Part shown: piece by piece, positions 1 to 5,321 of the stretch
Layout: every line of letters begins with the position of its first letter
Numbering within the stretch: position 1 is the first letter of the stretch
NCBI GenBank assembly: GCA_012799845.1
Contig: JAAZKL010000240.1
Span: 1-5,459 of the forward strand
DNA length: 5,459 nt
Direction of reading: 5' to 3'
DNA from: Clostridiaceae bacterium
GTDB taxonomy: Bacteria; Bacillota; Clostridia; Acetivibrionales; DTU013
The notes under the pieces: generated by a model
Told to the model about the DNA's origin: nothing
Database searches by the model: none
Seen by the model: only the letters and a program-made list of their open reading frames with translations
Translations under genes and position numbers: made by a program

Positions 1-663
1 ATGGCTGCGGGTCCGGAGGAGCTGCAGCGGGAATGTGACCGGATCGGCGGCTGTGAAGTGGGGCAGGCTGTGATCACCGGCGCGGGAAGGCTTCCGGCGA
101 AGCACATAATCCACACAGTGGGGCCGATTTGGAGGGGCGGCGGCCATGGCGAGGCTAAGCTGCTGCGCGACAGTTACATAAATTCTCTCGAGCTGGCAGT
201 GAAGCATAAATGCAAATCCATTGCATTTCCGCTCATATCATCGGGGATCTACGGTTATCCGAAGGACCAGGCGCTGCATATCGCTATTTCCTCCATAGGC
301 GAGTTTCTGATGAAGAATGATATCGACGTGTATCTCGTGGTATTCGACAGAAGTTCATATAAGCTCAGTGAAAAGCTCTTTTCGGCGATCGAAAGGTATA
401 TCGACGACAACTATGTCGATGCACGTCTGGACACTGAGCGTTTCAGGAGATTATCGCATTATGAGGTGCAGCGGATAAGAGAGTTCAGCGATTATCGGGC
501 TGCATCCGGGTCGGCCGATCAGGATGAAACCAGGCCGGCCGATCAGGATGAAACCGGTTCGGCAGATCAGATTCCCTACGAACCGGACGACCAGGAAGAG
601 GAATGCCGGCTTTATAAAGCCGAAGCTCCGATGTTTGCTCCGGTACGGACGGAACAGACTTAA
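1..663 (+). CDS. Macro-domain protein (MacroD/YmdB-type ADP-ribose hydrolase), 5'-truncated by window edge
   Basis: The visible 220 residues begin inside a macro domain. Residues 1-6 fit the stretch that normally follows the catalytic GGGVDGAIH loop, so the ATG at position 1 is almost certainly an internal Met and about 40-50 N-terminal residues lie outside the window. Family hallmarks seen are GGCEVGQAVIT (16-26), LPAKHIIHTVGP (31-42) and the phosphate-binding loop SIAFPLISSGIYGYP (73-87). Proteins of this type remove ADP-ribose from acidic side chains or deacetylate O-acetyl-ADP-ribose in the cytoplasm. The Asn and Asp catalytic residues are not visible, so activity cannot be judged. The domain ends near residue 135. 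A tail follows that is unusual for the family, with four 8-residue acidic units (171-202) and a stop codon lying inside a 25-bp repeat array. A VWA gene follows 151 bases downstream on the same strand. The family call is secure; the substrate is unknown. Confidence 0.9.
   Translation: MAAGPEELQRECDRIGGCEVGQAVITGAGRLPAKHIIHTVGPIWRGGGHGEAKLLRDSYINSLELAVKHKCKSIAFPLISSGIYGYPKDQALHIAISSIGEFLMKNDIDVYLVVFDRSSYKLSEKLFSAIERYIDDNYVDARLDTERFRRLSHYEVQRIREFSDYRAASGSADQDETRPADQDETGSADQIPYEPDDQEEECRLYKAEAPMFAPVRTEQT
511..606 (+). repeat. 24-bp in-frame tandem repeat in the macro gene tail
   Basis: Four consecutive 24-bp units (511-534, 535-558, 559-582, 583-606) encode SADQDETR, PADQDETG, SADQIPYE and PDDQEEEC. 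The first two are nearly identical at the DNA level, and GATC recurs at 517, 541 and 565. The third and fourth units are progressively diverged. Because 24 is a multiple of three, copy changes would keep the reading frame. The product is an acidic, probably disordered tail. Confidence 0.85.
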
Positions 664-795
664 GTTCGACCGGACGAAACAGATTCATATTCGACCGGAC
701 GGAACAGACTTAAGTTCGACCGGACGAAACAGATTCAAATTCAACCAGGTGAAAGGGATTCTGAGTCAACCAGGCGAAAGGAACTTCAAATTAAA
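646..795 (+). repeat. 25-bp tandem repeat array (six units) between macro and VWA genes
   Basis: Six contiguous 25-bp units start at 646, 671, 696, 721, 746 and 771. Units 1 and 3 are identical. Units 2 and 4 differ at two bases (688/738 and 693/743). This makes 646-745 a 50-bp dimer repeated twice at 48/50 identity. Units 5 and 6 are clearly degenerate but keep the CAGG(T/C)GAAAGG start and the register. The macro stop codon TAA (661-663) falls inside unit 1, and the array ends seven bases before the GGAGG site of the VWA gene. The period is not a multiple of three, so it is not a normal coding repeat. Confidence 0.88.
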
Positions 796-801
796 ACGAA
801 T

Positions 802-806
802 GGAGG
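802..806 (+). promoter_or_regulatory. Ribosome binding site fixing the VWA start
   Basis: GGAGG sits eight bases before the ATG at 815 and immediately follows the degenerate end of the 25-bp repeat array. It supports 815 over the longer open frame that extends back to 524. Confidence 0.8.
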
Positions 807-814
807 ATAACACC

Positions 815-1483
815 ATGAAGAAAAACATTACCGAGTTGATATTCATCCTTGACAGAAGCGGTTCGATGGCAGGGCTGGAAAGCGACACCATAGGCGGCTT
901 CAACGCGATGCTGGAAAGGCAGAAGAATGAGACTGGCGATGCCGTGGTCACTACTGTCCTGTTCGACGACAGGTATGAACTGCTCCATGACAGGATAGAC
1001 ATCAGGGCTGTAAGGCAAATTACGGATAAGGAGTATTATGTTCGCGGCAGCACGGCTCTTCTGGATGCCATAGGCTATACCATCGGTAAAATTGCCAATG
1101 TGGAGAAGCAGACAGCAGAGGAACACCGGGCTGACAGGGTGATGTTCGTGATTACCACTGACGGCCTGGAAAACGCCAGCCATGAGTACACATACGAGAA
1201 AGTCAGGGACATGATCAGGCGCCAGAAGGAGAAGTACGGCTGGGAATTCATCTTCCTCGGAGCCAATATCGACGCCGTATCGACGGCTGCCAGCGTCGGC
1301 ATAAACGCTGACAGAGCTGCAAACTTCGTAAATGACAGCGAGGGGATCAGCCTGAACTACAAGGCTGTCAGCGAAGCTGTGAGTGCATTCCGATCCGCCA
1401 GGCCGATTTCTGATGATTGGAAAAAAGAGATAGACAACGATTATAAGAAAAGAGGCGGCAGAAGCGAAAAAATTCACCAATAA
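815..1483 (+). CDS. VWA (von Willebrand factor A) domain protein with intact MIDAS site
   Basis: This is a 222-residue, nearly single-domain VWA protein. The metal-ion-dependent adhesion site is complete: DRSGS (D13, S15, S17), the Thr in RGSTALLDAI (T80) and the Asp in TTDGLEN (D116). It should therefore bind Mg2+ and a partner protein. No signal peptide or membrane segment is present, so it is probably cytoplasmic, unlike extracellular VWA adhesins. The start at 815 is chosen because GGAGG (802-806) lies eight bases upstream. An in-frame ATG at 800 overlaps that site, and the frame also stays open far upstream through the repeat array, but those starts lack a ribosome binding site. The C-terminus is rich in Lys and Arg (203-219). 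Short bacterial VWA proteins of this type are common in Clostridia and their role is not settled. The shared direction with the macro gene suggests co-transcription. Confidence 0.9.
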   Translation: MKKNITELIFILDRSGSMAGLESDTIGGFNAMLERQKNETGDAVVTTVLFDDRYELLHDRIDIRAVRQITDKEYYVRGSTALLDAIGYTIGKIANVEKQTAEEHRADRVMFVITTDGLENASHEYTYEKVRDMIRRQKEKYGWEFIFLGANIDAVSTAASVGINADRAANFVNDSEGISLNYKAVSEAVSAFRSARPISDDWKKEIDNDYKKRGGRSEKIHQ

Positions 1484-1492
1484 AAGGCTCGC

Positions 1493-1554
1493 CTCCGCAT
1501 AAATCCACCGCTATGCTGCACGGGGCCTGCCGCTGCTCCGCATAAACCCACTGC
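1493..1554. repeat. Diverged direct repeat in the convergent spacer
   Basis: A 20-bp sequence beginning CTCCGCATAAA occurs at 1493-1512 and again at 1535-1554 with two mismatches, a 42-bp period. A shorter echo, GCATAAA, occurs a third time at 1561-1567. The repeats lie between the convergent VWA and CofE-like genes (spacer 1484-1588). I see no hairpin followed by a T-run here, so no intrinsic terminator is called for either gene. Confidence 0.6.
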
Positions 1555-1588
1555 TGAATTGCATAAAATCCGAGGTCCTGTGCCGGTC

Positions 1589-2779
1589 CTATACCGCGTA
1601 GTTGTCGAAATACCCCTGGATATATACCACGGGCGTTCCCTTGTCGCCGCTGCCGCTGGTCAGATCGCACAGCGAGCCTATCAGGTCTGTCAGCCTTCTT
1701 GGGGTCGTACCCTGGGATATCATTTCACCATCAAGGTCTTTCTTTTTGCTCCTGATATATTCAGAAACCGCCTTTTGCAGTTCTTCTCCCCTCAGATTCC
1801 TGAAATTGTTGTCGGCGAGGTATTTCAGCTTCACTTCATTGGGAGTTCCTTCGAGGCCGGATGTATAGCCCGGCGAGACTACAGGGTCGGCCAGCTCCCA
1901 TATTTTGCCCACAGGGTCCTTGAATGCGCCGTCGCCATAAACCAGGACCTCGACGGTTTTACCTGTGAGTTCCCTGAAGCGTTCCTGGATTTTTTCAACA
2001 AGCTGCCGGCAATCGCGGGGAAAGAGCTTGACCGTGTCATCCGTTGCCTTGTTTGAACCGAGCAGGCCGTAAGCTTCATTGTAGCCGCTGCCGTTGACCG
2101 GGGCCGTCAGGATGTCATCCAGGCCGTACACGATTTCTGCCCCGCCTGACTTCAGTATCCTCCTGGTCCGTGCCCTTGTGTGTATGTCGCAGGCCAGGAC
2201 ACATTTCGTATGCTCGAGTATCGTCTTCGGGTTGTTCGAGAATATGATCTCACACTCGGTTCCGAACTCCTCGACCAGCGATTTGTAGTAATCTACATAA
2301 TCGACTCCCGTAAAGGTATGCTTTCTGTTGCCGAACAGTTCACGGAACTGTTTCAGTGTAAGGACGTCGGTGTAGGGATTGATGCCTTTCTCATCCAGCG
2401 AGTCGATGTCTATGATGTGGTTGCCGACTTCGTCTGACGGGTAACTGAGCATCAGTACAATTTTTTTCACACCTTTTGCTATGCCGCGGAGGCATACTGC
2501 AAAACGGTTCCTGCTGAGGATGGGGAAGACCACCCCGAGTGTCACGCTGCCGAATTTTGAGCGGACATCTTCAGCGATGGCGTCGATGTTCGCATAATTG
2601 CCCTGCGCACGGGCCACGACTGATTCCGTAATTCCGACCACGTCCCTGTCATTTATAGCAAAACCTTCTGCCCGGGAAGCTTTGATTATGCTGTCCGTAA
2701 CTATATTTATCAGATTATCACCGCTGTTTATTATCGGTGTCCTGATGCCTCTTACCACGGTGCCTGTCATTCTTTCCAT
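1589..2779 (-). CDS. CofE-like protein (coenzyme F420-0:L-glutamate ligase family), stand-alone clostridial type
   Basis: The 396-residue product matches the clostridial proteins usually annotated as coenzyme F420-0:L-glutamate ligase (PF01996), full length. Characteristic segments are TESVVARAQGNYA (51-63), FPILSRNRF (85-93), SYPSDEVGNH (112-121), NGSGYNEAYGLLGSNKA (229-245), YGDGAFKDPVGKIWELADP (281-299) and SQGTTPRRLTDLIGSL (355-370). The start ATG at 2779 follows GGGAG (2791-2787) by seven bases. CofE of F420 producers adds glutamates to F420-0 in a GTP-dependent reaction. Such organisms carry other F420 genes, and none is visible here. Some CofE-like proteins elsewhere have been linked to folate glutamylation. 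The real substrate here is unknown, so no gene symbol is given. The gene is divergent from a LysR regulator, its probable controller. Confidence 0.88.
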   Translation of the reverse strand: MERMTGTVVRGIRTPIINSGDNLINIVTDSIIKASRAEGFAINDRDVVGITESVVARAQGNYANIDAIAEDVRSKFGSVTLGVVFPILSRNRFAVCLRGIAKGVKKIVLMLSYPSDEVGNHIIDIDSLDEKGINPYTDVLTLKQFRELFGNRKHTFTGVDYVDYYKSLVEEFGTECEIIFSNNPKTILEHTKCVLACDIHTRARTRRILKSGGAEIVYGLDDILTAPVNGSGYNEAYGLLGSNKATDDTVKLFPRDCRQLVEKIQERFRELTGKTVEVLVYGDGAFKDPVGKIWELADPVVSPGYTSGLEGTPNEVKLKYLADNNFRNLRGEELQKAVSEYIRSKKKDLDGEMISQGTTPRRLTDLIGSLCDLTSGSGDKGTPVVYIQGYFDNYAV

Positions 2780-2833
2780 TGTAACACTCCCTGTACATAG
2801 TTTGATTTGCTGGCATTTTATTTATCCACTTGT

Positions 2834-2862
2834 ATTATATTTGAAATTGTGTTATAAGTAAA
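2834..2862 (-). promoter_or_regulatory. Promoter of the CofE-like gene
   Basis: On the minus strand, a perfect TATAAT (2839-2834) lies 17 bases from a TTTACT -35 element (2862-2857, 4/6 match to TTGACA). The predicted start of transcription is near 2827, giving a leader of about 48 nt before the ATG at 2779. Read by eye as a housekeeping sigma-type promoter. Confidence 0.6.
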
Positions 2863-2887
2863 ATAAATATCTATAATATATATTATA
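2835..2887. promoter_or_regulatory. Candidate LysR operator region with 16-bp perfect palindrome
   Basis: The perfect palindrome TATAATATATATTATA occupies 2872-2887 just before the LysR start. Its first half doubles as a TATAAT -10 for lysR (2872-2877), although no good -35 lies at 16-18 bases. A second weak dyad, TTATA-N13-TATAA (2835-2857), overlaps the CofE-like promoter. LysR regulators typically bind such dyads between divergent genes, repressing themselves and activating the target. The DNA is very AT-rich, so chance dyads are likely and the binding assignment is inference. Confidence 0.4.
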
Positions 2888-2899
2888 ACTGGTGATTAT

Positions 2900-3787
2900 A
2901 TGGCGCCGAAACTCGAACAATACAGGATTTTTTGTGAAGTGGCAAAATGCAGGAGCTTTTCAAGGGCAGCCAGGGATCTGTATATGACCCAGCCTGCTGT
3001 AAGCCAGGCAATCATGAACCTGGAGAACGAGCTTGGCATCCGCCTGTTCACTCGTACTTCAAAGGGCGTGACCCTTACCAACGACGGCCACCTGTTGTTC
3101 GAACATGTCAACTCTGCGCTCAACCTGATACACCAGGGTGAAAACAAGCTGCTGGAATCCAGGAATCTGAAAGTCGGCGAAATGAAAGTGGGCGTGGGTG
3201 ACACCATATCGAAGCATTTCATGCTGCCTTACCTTGAGGTATTCCGCAGCCAGTTCCCGAACATCAAGCTGAACATAATCAACCGCACCACGACAGAACT
3301 CTGCATGCTCGTGAAATCCGGCGAAATAGATATCGCAGTATGCAATTTTCCCATAAAGGACGATGCCCTTGAAACCAGGGAGTGTGCTGAAATTCATGAT
3401 ATTTTCGTTTGCGGCGACAAGTATGTCGAGGATTTCCGGGAACCCGCCGGACTCAATGTGATAGCCGGCATGCCGTTGATACTGCTCGAACGGAAATCGA
3501 ACTCCAGGCTGTATGTGGAAAAATACCTGATGTCACAGGGGATAAGGGTCACACCTGAGATCGAACTGGGTTCCCATGACCTGCTGCTCGAGTTCGCCAG
3601 GTTCAATTTCGGAATAGCGTGTGTCGTGGAGGAGTTTTCCCGGGAATACCTTGAATCATCGAGAGTGTTCAGGATAAGACTCACACAGGAGATCCCGCCA
3701 AGAAGCATCGGGTTCTGCTACCTGAGGAGCGTTCCCCTGTCGCCGGCAGCTCAAAAGCTGGTGGAAGTGGTGTCCGGTGAGAACTGA
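2900..3787 (+). CDS. LysR-family transcriptional regulator
   Basis: The 295-residue product has the usual length and layout of a LysR-type regulator. The N-terminal winged helix-turn-helix lies within residues 4-62, with the recognition region FSRAARDLYMTQPAVSQAI (20-38) and the typical continuation LENELGIRLFTR (41-52). A linker helix follows, then a two-lobed effector domain (about 90-290) with the expected G-DTISKHFMLPYLEVF opening and KSGEIDIAVCNFP segment. The ATG at 2900 is preceded by GGTG five bases upstream. The gene is divergent from the CofE-like gene across 120 bases, the classical arrangement for a LysR protein and its target. The effector is unknown; a metabolite of the CofE-like reaction is a natural guess. 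No T-run terminator is seen after the stop. Confidence 0.93.
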   Translation: MAPKLEQYRIFCEVAKCRSFSRAARDLYMTQPAVSQAIMNLENELGIRLFTRTSKGVTLTNDGHLLFEHVNSALNLIHQGENKLLESRNLKVGEMKVGVGDTISKHFMLPYLEVFRSQFPNIKLNIINRTTTELCMLVKSGEIDIAVCNFPIKDDALETRECAEIHDIFVCGDKYVEDFREPAGLNVIAGMPLILLERKSNSRLYVEKYLMSQGIRVTPEIELGSHDLLLEFARFNFGIACVVEEFSREYLESSRVFRIRLTQEIPPRSIGFCYLRSVPLSPAAQKLVEVVSGEN

Positions 3788-3798
3788 TCAAAAAGGAC

Positions 3799-3820
3799 AA
3801 AAAAATGACTCCAGCGAACC
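3799..3820 (-). terminator. Terminator-like 3' end of the structured RNA
   Basis: On the minus strand the 3' arm of the closing helix (GTTC, one mismatch, CTGGAGTC) is followed after one base by seven Ts (3805-3799). The pairing partner is the RNA's distant 5' end rather than a local arm, so it may act as a terminator only once the RNA folds. It also faces the end of the LysR gene, whose stop is at 3785-3787. Confidence 0.5.
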
Positions 3821-4077
3821 TTTCGATCCATTACCTTCTGCATGACCCTTTTCCTCAGACTTTTTCGTCCTCCGTACCGGAATCTCCTTTCGGTATGCCA
3901 TCTCCGGAATGATATGTCTTCCATCCCTTCGATTCGCATCCCCCGGATCCTTCCCGATCCTTTGGATATAGCGGATACAAATTCACTACGTGAACTAACT
4001 TATCCGCTCGTCTCTCCGCATATCTCATGCGGCGGTCACTGCTCCATCGGTACTGTTCTAGGTGTTCCCTGGAGTCT
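3799..4077 (-). ncRNA. Putative independent structured RNA of about 280 nt, class not recognised
   Basis: Reading the minus strand, the RNA would start near 4077, about seven bases after a TATAAT box. Its first bases GACTCCAG (4076-4069) pair perfectly with CTGGAGTC at its 3' end (3814-3807). After a G/G mismatch the helix continues with GAAC (4067-4064) against GTTC (3819-3816). Within it are a perfect 6-bp hairpin with a 5-nt loop (4032-4016), an 8-bp stem (4008-4001 with 3977-3970) capped by an inner 5-bp stem and 3-nt loop (3994-3982), a 5-bp hairpin (3960-3945), and a weaker 5-bp stem (3895-3891 with 3879-3875). A U7 run (3805-3799) follows the closing helix. I do not see the signatures of RNase P RNA, tmRNA, SRP RNA or 6S RNA. 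The raiA-motif class is a possibility I cannot test by eye. No protein gene lies downstream in its direction, which argues against a riboswitch. Confidence 0.62.
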
Positions 4078-4083
4078 ATCTAA

Positions 4084-4113
4084 ATTATAACAGAATCCTT
4101 TTCAGGGCATCAA
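4084..4113 (-). promoter_or_regulatory. Promoter of the structured RNA
   Basis: On the minus strand, TTGATG (4113-4108, 4/6 match to TTGACA) lies 18 bases before a perfect TATAAT (4089-4084). The predicted start (about 4077-4076) coincides with the first base of the closing helix. This agreement between two independent signals is the main reason the RNA is called. Confidence 0.6.
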
Positions 4114-4277
4114 CACGTATTTTTGGAAAAATAGCGGGAATACTCCTCGATATCTCGACATACTTAACTATATCGTCGATATGCTCAATTTTTTATTACG
4201 CGCATATTATTTTTTGTTCAACATGCTGACATCCAAGTTTTATTCATACCTTTTTTGTGGTAATATTATTTGCAGGC
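4114..4277. other. AT-rich spacer between the RNA gene and the kinase-like gene, with a short dyad
   Basis: No supported protein gene lies here. It contains the near-perfect palindrome ATATCGTCGATAT (4170-4182, 6-bp arms), and TCGATAT recurs at 4147-4153, 29 bases from the copy at 4176-4182. An extended -10-like element, TGGTAATAT (4258-4266), could start transcription of the downstream gene near 4273, but its -35 is poor. The 82- and 73-codon open frames that touch this stretch look like chance. Confidence 0.35.
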
Positions 4278-4284
4278 AGGTGAT
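4278..4284 (+). promoter_or_regulatory. Strong ribosome binding site that decides a TTG start
   Basis: AGGTGAT, an exact match to the 3' part of the consensus AGGAGGTGAT, ends five bases before the TTG at 4290. The protein that follows, beginning AIITISRQDGS, is the normal N-terminus of the cytidylate-kinase-like family, so no upstream ATG is needed. Confidence 0.75.
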
Positions 4285-4289
4285 ATTTT

Positions 4290-5321
4290 TTGGCCATTAT
4301 CACGATCTCCAGACAGGACGGAAGCTACGGAAGCGAAATTGCCGCAAAACTGAGCGAGAAGCTGGGTATGCGGCTAATTCTCAAAGACACTGTATTGAAT
4401 GAATGGATGCGGGAAGTTACAAATGATTACCAGCTCAGGATGCTCACAGAAAGCCTGAAATTCTACAACAATGTCATGGATTGCGGGCTGACATACAAGG
4501 AGTACATTGAGAAAAAGCTCATCAGCGAGGCTGAGAAGTTTCCGTCGGTGATAGTCGGGATGGGATCGCAGATCATTTTTGCAGACCATCCGGATGCTTT
4601 GAATATCAGGATCGTTGCATCAGACAGCACAAGAGAGAAGCGGCTCAGGAAAAAATACGGCTTCGGGGCCATGGAAGCCGGGCGGTTGATGCAGCAGGGA
4701 GACAGGAGGCACCGAAGATACATTGCGGTGCTGTATGGCGCGGACTGGGACGATGTGCGCCACTATGACATGATACTCAACACAGACGACCTCACCATAG
4801 ATATGTGCGTTGAAATCATTTCCGAACTGGCCGAGATGAAGGACAGGCTCAAAGCCTCAGGGCAGACACCTTCAGGACAGGAGCCTGAACCGGCGGACAG
4901 GCGCGGCGAGATCCGGTTTAAACATCCTGCAGAGGAAGAGTTCGCAAGGATACTCGACATGTATGGCATAGAATGGCAGTATGAGCCCAGGACGTTCCCG
5001 GTCAGGTGGGACGCGGAGGGCAACGTGAAAATGGCTATCAGCCCGGATTTTTACCTGGTCAGGTTCGATACATATGTGGAGATCACTACGATGGACCAGA
5101 AATATGTGACGACCAAGAACAAGAAGGTCAAGATGCTGCGTGAATTGTATCCGGGCATCAATATCAACATAGTGTACAAGAAGGATTTCCATTCTTTGCT
5201 CAAGCGTTTCGGATTCGACGGAGGAGATGAGATAGATGAATTTAACCGGAGTGAAAAGAATCCTGTTCAGCGAGGAGATGATAAGGAACAGGGTAAAGGA
5301 ACTGGGCAGGCAGATCAGTGA
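4290..5321 (+). CDS. Cytidylate-kinase-like protein with C-terminal nuclease-fold-like domain
   Basis: The 343-residue protein starts with TTG. Residues 1-183 match the cytidylate-kinase-like family (PF13189): AIITISRQDGSYGSEIA (2-18) replaces the usual SREFGSGGREIA nucleotide loop, VIVGMGSQIIFADHP (87-101) follows, then a lid with RRHRRY (139-144), YGADWDD (149-155) and the closing YDMILNT (159-165). A Pro/Gly-rich linker (186-207) leads to a second domain (about 208-307) with helix AEEEF (214-218), SPDFYL (251-256), YVEITT (262-267) and a final strand and helix. That pattern resembles PD-(D/E)XK nucleases, with candidate residues E216/E217, D253 and E264, but the usual Lys of EXK is Thr266; K271, K276 or K278 might substitute. 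The N-terminal family is secure, the nuclease fold tentative. CMP kinase activity is unproven. The last 29 codons overlap hpt in another frame. Confidence 0.82.
   Translation: MAIITISRQDGSYGSEIAAKLSEKLGMRLILKDTVLNEWMREVTNDYQLRMLTESLKFYNNVMDCGLTYKEYIEKKLISEAEKFPSVIVGMGSQIIFADHPDALNIRIVASDSTREKRLRKKYGFGAMEAGRLMQQGDRRHRRYIAVLYGADWDDVRHYDMILNTDDLTIDMCVEIISELAEMKDRLKASGQTPSGQEPEPADRRGEIRFKHPAEEEFARILDMYGIEWQYEPRTFPVRWDAEGNVKMAISPDFYLVRFDTYVEITTMDQKYVTTKNKKVKMLRELYPGININIVYKKDFHSLLKRFGFDGGDEIDEFNRSEKNPVQRGDDKEQGKGTGQADQ

Noticed and set aside
511..795. CRISPR array
   Set aside because: The repeats are contiguous with no unique spacers, are coding in part, and no cas genes are present.
524..814. 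A longer VWA gene starting at ATG 524, giving a basic 97-residue N-terminal extension
   Set aside because: No ribosome binding site at 524, the extension reads through the macro gene in another frame and through the 25-bp repeats, and GGAGG at 802-806 fits the start at 815.
791..1480. 229-codon open frame on the minus strand opposite the VWA gene
   Set aside because: It mirrors a well-supported VWA coding sequence with a complete MIDAS motif and has no recognisable family features of its own.
1559..2056. 165-codon open frame on the plus strand opposite the CofE-like gene
   Set aside because: The minus-strand protein matches its family along its whole length; this frame is its shadow.
3751..3939. 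62-codon minus-strand open frame overlapping the RNA gene's 3' half
   Set aside because: It crosses the U-run and closing helix and runs into the LysR gene; the composition looks like structured-RNA sequence, not a protein.
3799..4077. RNase P RNA, tmRNA, SRP RNA or 6S RNA as the identity of the structured RNA
   Set aside because: The RNase P GAGGAAAGUCC and ACAGAA-GGCUUA segments, the tmRNA tRNA-like ends, and the SRP GGAAGCAGCA loop are missing. 6S RNA is shorter (about 180-200 nt) and mostly a single long stem.
3842..4090. 82-codon plus-strand open frame across the RNA region
   Set aside because: No ribosome binding site, no domain pattern, and it spans the hairpins and the promoter of the opposite-strand RNA.
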